Origin: Streptomyces chattanoogensis
Lineage (GTDB): Bacteria; Actinomycetota; Actinomycetes; Streptomycetales; Streptomycetaceae
DNA length: 64,000 nt
Direction of reading: 5' to 3'
Assembly (NCBI RefSeq): GCF_001294335.1
Contig: NZ_LGKG01000013.1
Span: 62,001 to 126,000 of the forward strand
The notes beneath the pieces are model-generated. The model was not told where the DNA came from and did not search any database. It was given only the letters and a program-made list of their open reading frames with translations. Shown piece after piece: positions 8,674-17,909 of the stretch (position 1 is its first letter; each line of letters begins with the position of its first letter). The position numbers and the translations under genes are program-made.

Positions 8674-8727
8674 GCGGCGCACTCTGCCGGGATAACTTGA
8701 CATCTGCCGTCATATATAAACGGGAGG
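8674..8727. promoter_or_regulatory. Shared control region between the BBE oxidoreductase and yafY-type genes
   Basis: The 54-base divergent region holds a TTGACA (8697-8702), an AT-rich TATATAAA (8713-8720), and an inverted repeat TGAC-N7-GTCA (8698-8712) that overlaps both. This is a plausible operator for the WYL regulator, controlling both directions. The -35 and -10 spacing on the plus strand is too short for a standard promoter, so exact elements are uncertain. Confidence 0.5.
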
Positions 8728-9723
8728 GTGAAGTCGGACCGCCTCCTCTCCCTCCTCCTGCTCCTCCAGACCCGCGGCCGGGTCCCGGCCTCCGAGCTCG
8801 CCGAGCGGCTGGAGGTCTCCACCCGGACCGTCTACCGCGATGTCGAGTCGCTGTCGGCGGCCGGGGTGCCGGTCTATGCGGAGCGCGGGCGGCACGGCGG
8901 GATCGCGCTGCTCCCCGGATTCCGTACGGATGTGACGGGGCTGACCACCGACGAGGCGCGCGCCCTGTTCGTCCTTGCCGCGCAGGGCGCCCACACCGCG
9001 CTCGGCCTGGACGACGCGCTCGGCTCGGCGCTGCGCAAGGTGATGGCGGCGCTGCCCGCACCGCACCGTCCGGCGGCCGAACTGACCGGCCGGCGCATCC
9101 TCGTCGACCCGGACAGGTGGCTGAGCGGACCCCGTCCCCCGGCCGACCTCGACGAGCTCCAGACGGCCGTCTTCACCGATCTCCGCCTGCGCATCCGCTA
9201 CCGCCACAGCGGCGCGACGCGGCTGCGGACGTACACCGTCGACCCGTACGGGCTGGTCGCCAAGGCCGGCACCTGGTACCTCGTCGCGGACCGGCGCGGC
9301 ACCCCGCAGCTGTTCCGCGCCGACCGAGTGGCGTCGGCGACGCTGACCGACGCCCCGGTGCGGCGGCGGGCGGGCGTGGAGCTGGCAGCGGTGTGGCAGG
9401 AGCTGCGGCGCGGGGTGGAGGAGCGGCCCGCGGGGGTGCGGGTGACCGTCCGGATCCGCCGCGACCGGCTGGATCTGGCCGTACGGATCCTGGGACCGGC
9501 GATGACCGGGCCGCCCCGGCCGGAGGAGGGGGCCGACGACGACTGGTCCGTCGTCGAGCTGGCGTACCCGGTGGTCGAGGCGGTCCGTCAGCTGCTCCAG
9601 TTCAGCGACTCGCTGGAGGTGGTGGATCCGCCGGAGGCGCGACGGGTGATGGCACAGGCGGCGGCGGCCGTCACCGGCATCTACGCGGCAGACGCCGCCG
9701 GCCCTGCAGCCCCGGCCCCGTAG
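8728..9723 (+). CDS. YafY-family regulator with HTH and WYL domains
   Basis: A 331-residue regulator. The HTH-11 domain (about residues 3-60) has LLLLQTRGRVPASELAERL and STRTVYRDVESLSAAGVPV. A WYL ligand-sensing domain follows (FRADRVASATL; WYLVADRRG around 180-195), then the WCX C-terminal extension. The GTG start at 8728 overlaps a GGGAGG ribosome site. WYL proteins respond to nucleic acids or small ligands; YafY types usually repress an adjacent divergent enzyme gene, here the berberine-bridge oxidoreductase. Confidence 0.9.
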   Translation: MKSDRLLSLLLLLQTRGRVPASELAERLEVSTRTVYRDVESLSAAGVPVYAERGRHGGIALLPGFRTDVTGLTTDEARALFVLAAQGAHTALGLDDALGSALRKVMAALPAPHRPAAELTGRRILVDPDRWLSGPRPPADLDELQTAVFTDLRLRIRYRHSGATRLRTYTVDPYGLVAKAGTWYLVADRRGTPQLFRADRVASATLTDAPVRRRAGVELAAVWQELRRGVEERPAGVRVTVRIRRDRLDLAVRILGPAMTGPPRPEEGADDDWSVVELAYPVVEAVRQLLQFSDSLEVVDPPEARRVMAQAAAAVTGIYAADAAGPAAPAP

Positions 9724-9826
9724 CCACCGGCCCCTAGCACCCCGCCTCACCGCATGTCTCACCACACGACTCACCGTCATCTCATCCGGTGGACGTGCCG
9801 CCGGACCGCGCACGGCGACGGATTAG

Positions 9827-10954
<1,128 letters not shown>

Positions 10955-10975
10955 CGGCGCCGCATTCGCGGATCC

Positions 10976-11011
10976 GACGGGCCCGGCGGGCATCCTCCCG
11001 CCGGGCCCGTC
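10976..11011. terminator. Strong bidirectional terminator after serC
   Basis: GACGGGCCCGGCGGG (10976-10990) pairs perfectly with CCCGCCGGGCCCGTC (10997-11011) around a 6-base loop. It sits between serC and the convergent gene ending at 11037 and can serve both. Confidence 0.85.
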
Positions 11012-11036
11012 CGCGTACGGAAGCGGGCCCTGCGCC

Positions 11037-11798
11037 TCACTCCATCCACATCTCCTCCAGGTCGCCGGCCGCCTGCTTCGTCCGGCGGACGCGGAAGACG
11101 GAGATCGGCAGAGCATCGTCGTAGCGTTCGTGGCCGCCGAGGGCGAGATCGCCGAGGTTGCTCCATATGCGCTGGGGGACCTCCTCGTCGAGATCGAATC
11201 CGGCGTCCGCCGCCGCCGCGCGATCGACGCCTATGGCTCGCAGCACCTCCTCCGGGTCGCCGTAGACCTGCCACCCGTCACTCTCGTCGCAGTCCCACCC
11301 GCCGGCCTTGACGCTCTCGCCGCTCGGCAGATCCACCGTGTCCTCGTCATAGGTGTTTCCGTAGTCGAGGGTGAGGGACGCGACGATCCGGGCCTGCGGA
11401 TGCCGTTCGCGCTGCCGCGCGATCTCCTCGTCCATCGCGAGTACCACCAGGTCACTGGCCAGTGCCGGGTCGACGATCTGGAGGAGATTGCCCCAGCAGC
11501 CGACCGCGACGAGATCGAGGTCGGCGCGCACCTCCGGCTCCGGCACGTCGTCCCAGGTGCGGTCGGGCAGCTGCTCCAGGACCTCCTCGACGGTCCCCAG
11601 GGACTCGACGAACCGGCGGGCGCGCACCGGGTCGTGCGGTGCCAGGGCGGGGCTGTCGGTGGCGCCCGGGGCGGGGAACGGCGGGAAGAGCAGGGCAAGC
11701 GTGTTCTCGCTCCAGTTCACCCGGACGTCTTCATCGGGATCGAGCTCGTCCTCGTTCTCGCCCTCGTTCTCGACGTCGTGGTCATTCGCGTTCGTCAT
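11037..11798 (-). CDS. Hypothetical acidic protein
   Basis: A 253-residue protein I do not recognise. The first 30 residues are highly acidic (repeated E, D and N), then a folded region of mixed alpha/beta character follows without a signal peptide or membrane segment. Motifs that stand out are GCWGNLLQIVDPALASD and SLTLDYGNTYDEDT. The start at 11798 follows a good TTGGAGGC ribosome site and a TTGTCA / TACTTA promoter-like pair. It is monocistronic and convergent with serC. It is likely a conserved cytoplasmic actinobacterial protein of unknown role. Confidence 0.8.
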   Translation of the reverse strand: MTNANDHDVENEGENEDELDPDEDVRVNWSENTLALLFPPFPAPGATDSPALAPHDPVRARRFVESLGTVEEVLEQLPDRTWDDVPEPEVRADLDLVAVGCWGNLLQIVDPALASDLVVLAMDEEIARQRERHPQARIVASLTLDYGNTYDEDTVDLPSGESVKAGGWDCDESDGWQVYGDPEEVLRAIGVDRAAAADAGFDLDEEVPQRIWSNLGDLALGGHERYDDALPISVFRVRRTKQAAGDLEEMWME

Positions 11799-11851
11799 GC
11801 CTCCAAGATTAAGTACGCCCACTGACAACGCAGTTGGGACACCTCCCGCCC

Positions 11852-12727
11852 TCACCGGCTCAGCCGCTGGAACCTCCGCACCGCCAGCGGCAGGAACACC
11901 GCCGTGAGGACCACCGGCCACACCACCGCCATCAGCACGGCGTGCGCTTCCACCCAGCTGCCGCCCGTGGCCGCGGGGTTGCCGAACAGTTCGCGTACGG
12001 CGTTGGCCGTCGACGACACCGGGTTCCACCGCGCGACGGCGCCCAGCCAGTCGGGCATCTTCGAGGGCGGGGTGAAGACGCTGGAGATCATGGCGAAGGG
12101 GAAGGCGAGGGCGTAGAGGCCGCCCGCCATCTCCTGGTTGGGGACCAGAAGGCCGAGGAAGACGCCGATCCAGGTGAGCGCGAAGCGCAGGAGGAGCAGC
12201 AGGCCGAAGGCGGCGAGGGTGGCGGGCAGGCCGCCGCTGGAGCGCCAGCCGACGGTCAGGGCGATCGCGGCCAGTGCGGCCAGGTCGAGGCCCGCGCTGA
12301 TCATGTCGGACACGCCCCGGCCGCTGACCACGGCGGACGGCGCCATCGGCAGGGACCGGAAGCGGTCCGTGACGCCGCGCTCCCGGTCGATCGCCACGAT
12401 CATCGCGGTGTTCATGAAGCCGAACGACACCGTCATGGCGAAGATGCCGGGCATCGCGAAGGTGGTGTAGTCGACGCCGTCGCCGACGACCATCGCGCTG
12501 CCGAGGACGTAGACGAAGAGGAGGACCGAGACGACCGGGAAGCCCAGCTGCCAGACGATGTTGACGGGCTGTTTGACGGTGTGGGTGAGATCGCGGCGGA
12601 CGATGGTCCAGCAGTCGGCCAGCGCCCAGTAGAGGCGGCGGGCGGGCGTCCCGTCGCCGTCCGGCCCCGCGTGCTCCGGCCGTCGCCCGCCGCCGTGCGG
12701 AATGTGCAGCACCGTTCCCGCGCTCAT
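11852..12727 (-). CDS. ABC-2 type permease (DrrB-like)
   Basis: A 291-residue membrane component of an ABC exporter. About six hydrophobic segments are visible, starting with [21 protein letters not shown], and the central region holds the family pattern [22 protein letters not shown]. The start ATG at 12727 overlaps the TGA of the ATPase gene (ATGA), so the two are translationally coupled. Relatives expel daunorubicin-type drugs or other hydrophobic compounds. The TetR gene upstream probably controls it. The cargo cannot be deduced. Confidence 0.92.
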   Translation of the reverse strand: MSAGTVLHIPHGGGRRPEHAGPDGDGTPARRLYWALADCWTIVRRDLTHTVKQPVNIVWQLGFPVVSVLLFVYVLGSAMVVGDGVDYTTFAMPGIFAMTVSFGFMNTAMIVAIDRERGVTDRFRSLPMAPSAVVSGRGVSDMISAGLDLAALAAIALTVGWRSSGGLPATLAAFGLLLLLRFALTWIGVFLGLLVPNQEMAGGLYALAFPFAMISSVFTPPSKMPDWLGAVARWNPVSSTANAVRELFGNPAATGGSWVEAHAVLMAVVWPVVLTAVFLPLAVRRFQRLSR

Positions 12728-13710
12728 ACCGCCGCCACCTCCTCCTCGCCGGCCTCCGTGCCGGCCGCATGGTGTCCCGTCAGGCGCAGAAAGACCTCGT
12801 CCAGCGTGGGCCGCCGCAGCCCGATGTCCTCGACGCCGATGCCCGCGTCGTGCAGGATGCGAGCGACCTCGGCCAGCGCCGCGACGCCGTCCGTCACCGG
12901 CGCCCCCACCCGCCGTTCGGCCTCGTCCTGCGTCGGCGGTACGCCGTCGGCGGCGACCCGCGCCACGGCTCCCGCCGCCCGCGGCAGATCGGCCGCGCTG
13001 CGCAGCACCACATGGATACCGTCCCCTCCGACCTGCCGTTTGAGCTCGGCGGGGGTGCCGTCGGCGATGCTCCGGCCCCGGTCGATGACGGTGATGCGGT
13101 CGGCCAGCCGGTCGGCCTCGTCGAGGTACTGGGTGGTCAGCAGCACGGTGGTGCCGGTGGCGGCCAGCGAACGGACGGCCTCCCAGACCTCGTTGCGGCT
13201 GCGCGGGTCGAGGCCGGTGGTGGGCTCGTCGAGGAAGAGGACGTCCGGGGCGAGGATCAGGCCGGCGGCGAGGTCGAGCCGGCGCCGCATGCCGCCGCTG
13301 TAGGTCCTGGCCTGCCTGCCCGCCGCGTCGCCGAGGCCGAACTGTTCCAGGAGTTCCGTGGCGCGGTCGCGTGCCCGGCGTGCGCCGAGGTGGAAGAGCC
13401 GCCCGAACATCTCCAGGTTCTGGCGCCCCGTCAAGATGCCGTCCACGGCGGCGTACTGGCCCGTCCACCCGATCCGCCGCCGCACCCGCACGGGCTCGCG
13501 CACCACATCGCGCCCGGCCACGGCGGCCCGGCCGCCGTCCGGCCGCAGCAGGGTGGCCAGGATCCGTACGGCCGTGGTCTTGCCCGCGCCGTTCGGCCCG
13601 AGGAGGCCGTGCACCGCGCCGCGGCGTACGGCGAGGTCGAGCCCGTCCAGGGCCGGTTTCTCCCCGTAGCGCTTGGTCAGCCCCTCCGCCAGGACCGCAT
13701 TTCCCGTCAT
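12724..13710 (-). CDS. ABC transporter ATP-binding protein (DrrA-like)
   Basis: A 328-residue ATPase. Walker A is [10 protein letters not shown] (about residues 39-48), the signature is [12 protein letters not shown], and Walker B is [13 protein letters not shown]. The C-terminal extension of about 90 residues (to [14 protein letters not shown]) is the DrrA-type regulatory domain. It energises the permease encoded just downstream. The start ATG 13710 lies 30 bases from a doubled palindromic operator shared with the divergent TetR gene, so the exporter is likely induced by a TetR ligand. Confidence 0.94.
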   Translation of the reverse strand: MTGNAVLAEGLTKRYGEKPALDGLDLAVRRGAVHGLLGPNGAGKTTAVRILATLLRPDGGRAAVAGRDVVREPVRVRRRIGWTGQYAAVDGILTGRQNLEMFGRLFHLGARRARDRATELLEQFGLGDAAGRQARTYSGGMRRRLDLAAGLILAPDVLFLDEPTTGLDPRSRNEVWEAVRSLAATGTTVLLTTQYLDEADRLADRITVIDRGRSIADGTPAELKRQVGGDGIHVVLRSAADLPRAAGAVARVAADGVPPTQDEAERRVGAPVTDGVAALAEVARILHDAGIGVEDIGLRRPTLDEVFLRLTGHHAAGTEAGEEEVAAV

Positions 13711-13740
13711 CACGCATCCCCTCCACGTCCGGCAGACCAG

Positions 13741-13786
13741 AAACTGGGTACACCGTACCCGATTATGCGTACGCTGTACCCAGTTT
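13741..13786. promoter_or_regulatory. Doubled TetR operator between the exporter and tetR genes
   Basis: Two 15-bp palindromes lie 21 bp apart centre to centre. Site 1 is GGGTAC-ACC-GTACCC (13746-13760, perfect) and site 2 is GCGTAC-GCT-GTACCC (13767-13781, one mismatch). The pair is itself enclosed in a larger inverted repeat with 12-bp perfect arms (13741-13752 and 13775-13786). The layout fits two repressor dimers bound two helical turns apart. Confidence 0.75.
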
Positions 13787-13815
13787 TCGGTGCGACCGCA
13801 TAAGATGGCGGGACG

Positions 13816-14583
13816 ATGACGACAGAACACAGCGGCAGCGGCGACATCTCCCGCAGCCTGGAGCTCCTCTGGGGCACCGGCGAACGCCCCAGCCGGGGCC
13901 CCAAGCCGGGCCTGACCCTCGACCGGATCGTCACCGCCGCGATCGCGGTCGCGGACGCGGAGGGGCTGGGAGCGCTGTCCATGCGCCGGGTCGCCGCCGA
14001 GCTCGGCGTGGGCGCCATGTCGCTCTACCGCTACGTACCGGGCAAGGCCGAACTCCTCGACCTGATGCTGGACAAGGTCGTGGAATTCGACGCGGACGCC
14101 CATCCCGACCCCGCCGCCGGCTGGCGCCCCGTACTCGAAGCCGTCGCCCGCACCAACTGGCGGCTGCACCACCGCCACCCCTGGCTGCTCCAGGTCGACC
14201 AGTCGCATCCACTCCTCGGCCCCAACGCCCTGGACGGGTTCGAGTACGCGCTGCGCGCCCTGGCCGGCACGGGCCTGCCCGACCGCGAGAAGGTCCACTG
14301 CATGGTCGCCCTCGAGGGCTTCGTCAGCGGCACCGCCCGCACCCAGCTCAACGCCGCCAACGCCGAACAGCGCACCGGCATCAGCGCCGAGGACTTCTGG
14401 CGGGCGCAGGAGCCGGTCCTCTCGCGGGCCATGCGCAGCGGCCGCTACCCCACCCTCGCCGGGCTCGACGAGGACTCCTTCACCGGCGGCGGCAACCCCG
14501 TCTTCGAACTGGGCCTGGCCGCCCTCCTGGACGGCTTCGCCACGCTCATCGCCGCCCGAACGCCCGGCCGAAAGGACGCCTGA
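13816..14583 (+). CDS. TetR-family transcriptional repressor
   Basis: A 255-residue regulator. The N-terminal helix-turn-helix (about residues 34-80) reads GLTLDRIVTAAIAVADAEG and MRRVAAELGVGAMSLYRYV. The C-terminal ligand domain is of the TetR_C_1 type found with drug exporters. A short basic linker GTGERPSRGPKPG precedes the HTH, as in many Streptomyces members. The divergent DrrAB-type exporter and the doubled operator make autoregulation and exporter control the obvious role. A TAAGAT hexamer at 13801-13806 would give a very short leader. Confidence 0.93.
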   Translation: MTTEHSGSGDISRSLELLWGTGERPSRGPKPGLTLDRIVTAAIAVADAEGLGALSMRRVAAELGVGAMSLYRYVPGKAELLDLMLDKVVEFDADAHPDPAAGWRPVLEAVARTNWRLHHRHPWLLQVDQSHPLLGPNALDGFEYALRALAGTGLPDREKVHCMVALEGFVSGTARTQLNAANAEQRTGISAEDFWRAQEPVLSRAMRSGRYPTLAGLDEDSFTGGGNPVFELGLAALLDGFATLIAARTPGRKDA

Positions 14584-14652
14584 ACGGACGCATCACGACA
14601 TACAAGGGCATCGCGGCATGACGAAACGGGCCGGATGTGCCTGTATGGAGGC

Positions 14653-15084
14653 ATGACGACTGCACCGAGCCCCGGTCTCGCCGAGTTCGAACGCCAGGGG
14701 GCGGTCCTGCTCACCACGTACAAGCGGGACGGCACCGGCGTCGGCACGCCGGTCAATATCGCCGTCGACGGCGACCATGCCTACATCCGCACCTACGGCA
14801 GCGCCTGGAAGACCAAACGGATGCGCAACTTCCCGGAGGTGGAGATCTGCGCCGCCACCTGGCGCGGCCGGCCGACCGGTCCCGTCCGCAGGGCACGGGT
14901 GCGGCTGCTCGACCCGCAGACCCGCGAATACCGGCGCGCCGAGCGCTCCCTGACCCGTAAATACCCGCTGATCCACGGGCTGCTGGTACCGCTGGCGCAC
15001 CGCCTCAAGAGGGAGGAGACGCTGCATTACGAGCTGCGCCTGGTGGAGGGCGAGGGCGGCGCGGGCGGCGCGGACGCCCCGTAG
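14653..15084 (+). CDS. PPOX-class F420-dependent split-barrel protein
   Basis: A 143-residue protein of the pyridoxamine-phosphate-oxidase-like split barrel. FERQGAVLLTTYKRDGTGV and TPVNIAVDGDHAYIRTYGSAWKTKR match the Rv3369/F420-type subgroup, which reduces or senses small molecules with F420 or flavin. The start ATG 14653 follows TGGAGGC; an upstream in-frame start at 14635 is less likely. It lies 69 bases after the TetR gene on the same strand and could be part of that transcript. Confidence 0.85.
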   Translation: MTTAPSPGLAEFERQGAVLLTTYKRDGTGVGTPVNIAVDGDHAYIRTYGSAWKTKRMRNFPEVEICAATWRGRPTGPVRRARVRLLDPQTREYRRAERSLTRKYPLIHGLLVPLAHRLKREETLHYELRLVEGEGGAGGADAP

Positions 15085-15097
15085 CGCACCGCCCGGC

Positions 15098-16129
15098 CTA
15101 CCGCTTCCGCAGCATCCGCCGCGCGCCGAGCACCACCACCGCGGCCAGGCCGAGCACCAGCACCCCCTTCACCACACCGGGTTCGTCCGCACCGGAAGTC
15201 CCGGAGTCCGGCGAACTCCCCTTGCCCGCACCTCCGTTGCCGCCCCGGCCGTCATCCGCACCCTCCCCCGTCCCCGCGCCCTTCGCCGAGTCCGGCAGCT
15301 GCTCCCCGCTCAGCCCCACCGGCTGGACCTCGCTGTCGCCGCCCTCCGACCCGTACATCAGCGTCCGTCCGTCCGGGGTGAACGTCACCGACTCGCCCTG
15401 CTGCTGGATCGGCACCCCCACACTGCCGATGTCGTCCTTGGGCCGCCCGTCGCGCCAGTGATACATCCGCGCGCCGAAATAGCTCCGCATCACCAGCCGC
15501 GTGCCGTCCGGCGAGAACGCCCCGTCCGTCACCCACAGATCGATCGGCGCGACCTTGCGGAAGGTGTTGGTGCCGGTGGCCGTCAGCCGGCGCGGCCCCT
15601 CGTAGAGCGCCCCGCCGCCGTCCTGCTTCTTGCTGGCGATATAGACCCGTCCGGTCCTGGGATGCACCATCAGCGCTTCGGCGTCGCGCGGCCCGTCCGC
15701 GTACTTCACGGTGAACTGGGCCGCGGTGACCGTCGCATCACGCAGCCGCTTCGGCTCGGGAAAGCGGTAGATCCAGACGTGGTCCCACGTCCCGCCCAGA
15801 TTGTCGCCGATGTCGCCGACGTAGACATTGCCGTCGGGGCCCACGGAGACGGCCTCCACGTCCCGCGGCGTACCGATGCCGCGCAGCGTGATCCTGGCGA
15901 CCGTACGCCCCGTCCTGCCGTCGACGGCGTAGACGTAGGGACCGTCGTCACTGTCGTTGTGGGTCCAGTAGATCCCGGGGTGCGCGCGGCTGGCGGCCAG
16001 TCCGCTGGACTCGGTGATCCGGGAGTCCCCGATGGTGAAGCCGTCGGGCTCATCGGCCGCCGCGGCCGGGCCGACGGCCGCGGCCCACAGGATCCCCGCG
16101 GCACCGGCCGCGCACAGAAGCGAACGCAT
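15098..16129 (-). CDS. Secreted, membrane-anchored beta-propeller-like protein
   Basis: A 343-residue exported protein. A signal peptide (LLCAAGAAGILWAAAVGPAAAADE, cleavage after about residue 24) is followed by a beta-rich body with propeller-like turns such as SVGPDGNVYVGDIGDN, HPRTGRVYIASKK and FSPDGTRLVM. A Gly/Ser-rich linker (about 285-310) leads to a C-terminal membrane helix, VVKGVLVLGLAAVVVLGA, and a positive tail RRMLRKR. It should sit on the outer face of the membrane. The enzyme or binding role is unknown. It is convergent with the split-barrel gene. Confidence 0.85.
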   Translation of the reverse strand: MRSLLCAAGAAGILWAAAVGPAAAADEPDGFTIGDSRITESSGLAASRAHPGIYWTHNDSDDGPYVYAVDGRTGRTVARITLRGIGTPRDVEAVSVGPDGNVYVGDIGDNLGGTWDHVWIYRFPEPKRLRDATVTAAQFTVKYADGPRDAEALMVHPRTGRVYIASKKQDGGGALYEGPRRLTATGTNTFRKVAPIDLWVTDGAFSPDGTRLVMRSYFGARMYHWRDGRPKDDIGSVGVPIQQQGESVTFTPDGRTLMYGSEGGDSEVQPVGLSGEQLPDSAKGAGTGEGADDGRGGNGGAGKGSSPDSGTSGADEPGVVKGVLVLGLAAVVVLGARRMLRKR

Positions 16130-16229
16130 GGGGAAAGAGTGCCATCCCGGCGGGCCGGGCCGCGGGCGTGTCCAGCGTCACGTACCCGGCAGTAGGGTTT
16201 CTCCGCGGGTTCTCGGCCATCATGTCCCG

Positions 16230-16919
16230 ATGAGGATCATGTGCGTCGGTGATTCGATGACCATCGGCACCCCCGGCGATTTCACGTGGCGCTACCGCAT
16301 GTGGCAGCACCTGCAGGCGACCTGCGACGGCACCGGCCACCTCGTCGGACCGCGCCGCGCGCTGCATGACACCCACCAGGACGCGCCCGCCTCGTACGCC
16401 TACGGGGACCCCGGCTTCCCCGAGGAGGCCCGGGGGCATCTCGCGGGGTGGGGCGAGGGCTGGCTGCACATGGCGCCTCTCATCGGCGACGCGGTACGGC
16501 GGCACGAGGCCGACACCCTACTGGTCTCCCTCGGGCTGATAGACCTCGGCTTCTACACGAACGCCGAGCAGACCGCGGAGAACGTGCACCGCTTCGTGGC
16601 GGAGGCGCGGGCGGCCGCGCCGGGGATACGGGCGGTGCTGATGCCCGTCATACGCAACGTACGGGCGGCGACCGACCCCGCCTTCGGCGCCCAGCGCGAA
16701 CGGTTCAACGAACTCCTGGCCAAGGCCGTCGCCGAACTCTCCACCCCCGGCTCCCCCCTGCTCCTGGCCTCCGAACCGGCCGGCTGGGAGATCGGGACCG
16801 CCACCTACGACGGGACCCATCCCTCGGCGCTGGGCGAGCATCTGCTGGCGGGGGCCTTCGCGGAGGCCATGTGGCAGGCGTGGGGGGTCGGCGGGCGGTA
16901 CGCGTATCCGTCGGGCTGA
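16230..16919 (+). CDS. SGNH/GDSL hydrolase
   Basis: A 229-residue hydrolase without a signal peptide. Block I is GDSMTIG (residues 7-13) with the nucleophilic Ser. The late catalytic Asp-His pair is in DGTHPSALG (Asp194, His197). The GDS starts close to the N-terminus, which supports ATG 16230. A TAGGGT -10-like element lies at about 16192. Substrates in this superfamily are esters or acetylated sugars. The neighbouring glycosyltransferase is convergent, so a cell-surface glycan link is only suggestive. Confidence 0.88.
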   Translation: MRIMCVGDSMTIGTPGDFTWRYRMWQHLQATCDGTGHLVGPRRALHDTHQDAPASYAYGDPGFPEEARGHLAGWGEGWLHMAPLIGDAVRRHEADTLLVSLGLIDLGFYTNAEQTAENVHRFVAEARAAAPGIRAVLMPVIRNVRAATDPAFGAQRERFNELLAKAVAELSTPGSPLLLASEPAGWEIGTATYDGTHPSALGEHLLAGAFAEAMWQAWGVGGRYAYPSG

Positions 16920-16945
16920 GGCCCCGGGCACGAAGCGGCCACGGC

Positions 16946-17821
16946 TCAGACCACCGGCGGGCGGCCCAGGCGGGCCATCCGCACCACCGTGGCCCAGCGC
17001 ATCGGGCGGCGGGGCGGGCACGGCGTGCGCAGCCCCTCGGCGAAGCCGCCGCACCAGGCCCGCAGACCCGCCACCGACCGGCTCCGGGCCAGGGTCAGCA
17101 CAGTCCACACCCCCAGGTAGACGGGGACGAGGGGGGCGGGCAGATGCCGCTTCGCCAGCCAGACACGGTTGCGGGCCACCATGCGGTGGTAGACCGCATG
17201 GCGGGTCGGCGAGGTCCACGGATGCCGAAGCACCAACTCCGGCTCGTAGAGCACCTTCCAGCCCGCATCGAGGGCGCGCCAGGCCAGATCGGTTTCCTCG
17301 TGGGCGTAGAAGAAGGCGTCGGGCCAGTCGCCGGTCTCGTCCAGCATCCGCAGGGACAGGCCATGGCCGCCGCCGAGGAACGTCGTCACCGGGCCCCGGC
17401 GCATCGGGTCCCCGGCTCGCAGGCGGGGGACGTGCCGGCGCTGGGTGCGGCCGCGTTCGTCGGCGATGCGGAAGCTCACGATGCCCAGCCGCTCATCGGC
17501 CGCGTACAGGGCCACCAGGCGGGTGAAGACATCCGGGCTGATCAGCAGTCCGTCGTCGTCGAGGTCCACGGCGACATCGACGTCCCCGAACTCCCGGAGC
17601 CTGGCCAGGGCGACGTTCCGGCCGCCGGAGATGCCCAGGTTCTCGGCCAGCTCCACTCCGGTCACCCCTTCGGGGAGGGGCGGCAGCGGCGAACCGTTCC
17701 CGACGACCACCACCCGCGCCGCGGGGGTGTCCTGCTTGGCGACCGAGTCCAGCAGTGCGGCCAGTTCGGCGGGCCGGGTGCCCATGGTCAGGATGGCGAC
17801 GCCAACTCGCAGGTGACGCAC
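16946..17821 (-). CDS. Family 2 glycosyltransferase
   Basis: A 291-residue GT-A fold enzyme. The N-terminal strand VGVAILTMGTRPAELAALL, the acidic metal/nucleotide-sugar motif DLDDD (residues 86-90), and the later HEETDLAWRALDAG motif are those of rhamnosyl- or galactofuranosyl-type family 2 transferases. No membrane helix is clear, apart from a mildly hydrophobic segment near VYLGVWTVLTLA. It probably transfers a sugar to a cell-wall or surface polysaccharide. It is monocistronic and convergent with the SGNH hydrolase. Confidence 0.9.
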   Translation of the reverse strand: MRHLRVGVAILTMGTRPAELAALLDSVAKQDTPAARVVVVGNGSPLPPLPEGVTGVELAENLGISGGRNVALARLREFGDVDVAVDLDDDGLLISPDVFTRLVALYAADERLGIVSFRIADERGRTQRRHVPRLRAGDPMRRGPVTTFLGGGHGLSLRMLDETGDWPDAFFYAHEETDLAWRALDAGWKVLYEPELVLRHPWTSPTRHAVYHRMVARNRVWLAKRHLPAPLVPVYLGVWTVLTLARSRSVAGLRAWCGGFAEGLRTPCPPRRPMRWATVVRMARLGRPPVV

Positions 17822-17909
17822 GGGTGGACGCTCCGTTCCTAGGATCCGTCCGGCGATGCTAACCGCTTCGCCGCGGTGTCCGGGAACGTGACTACTCGGT
17901 CACCTCCGG

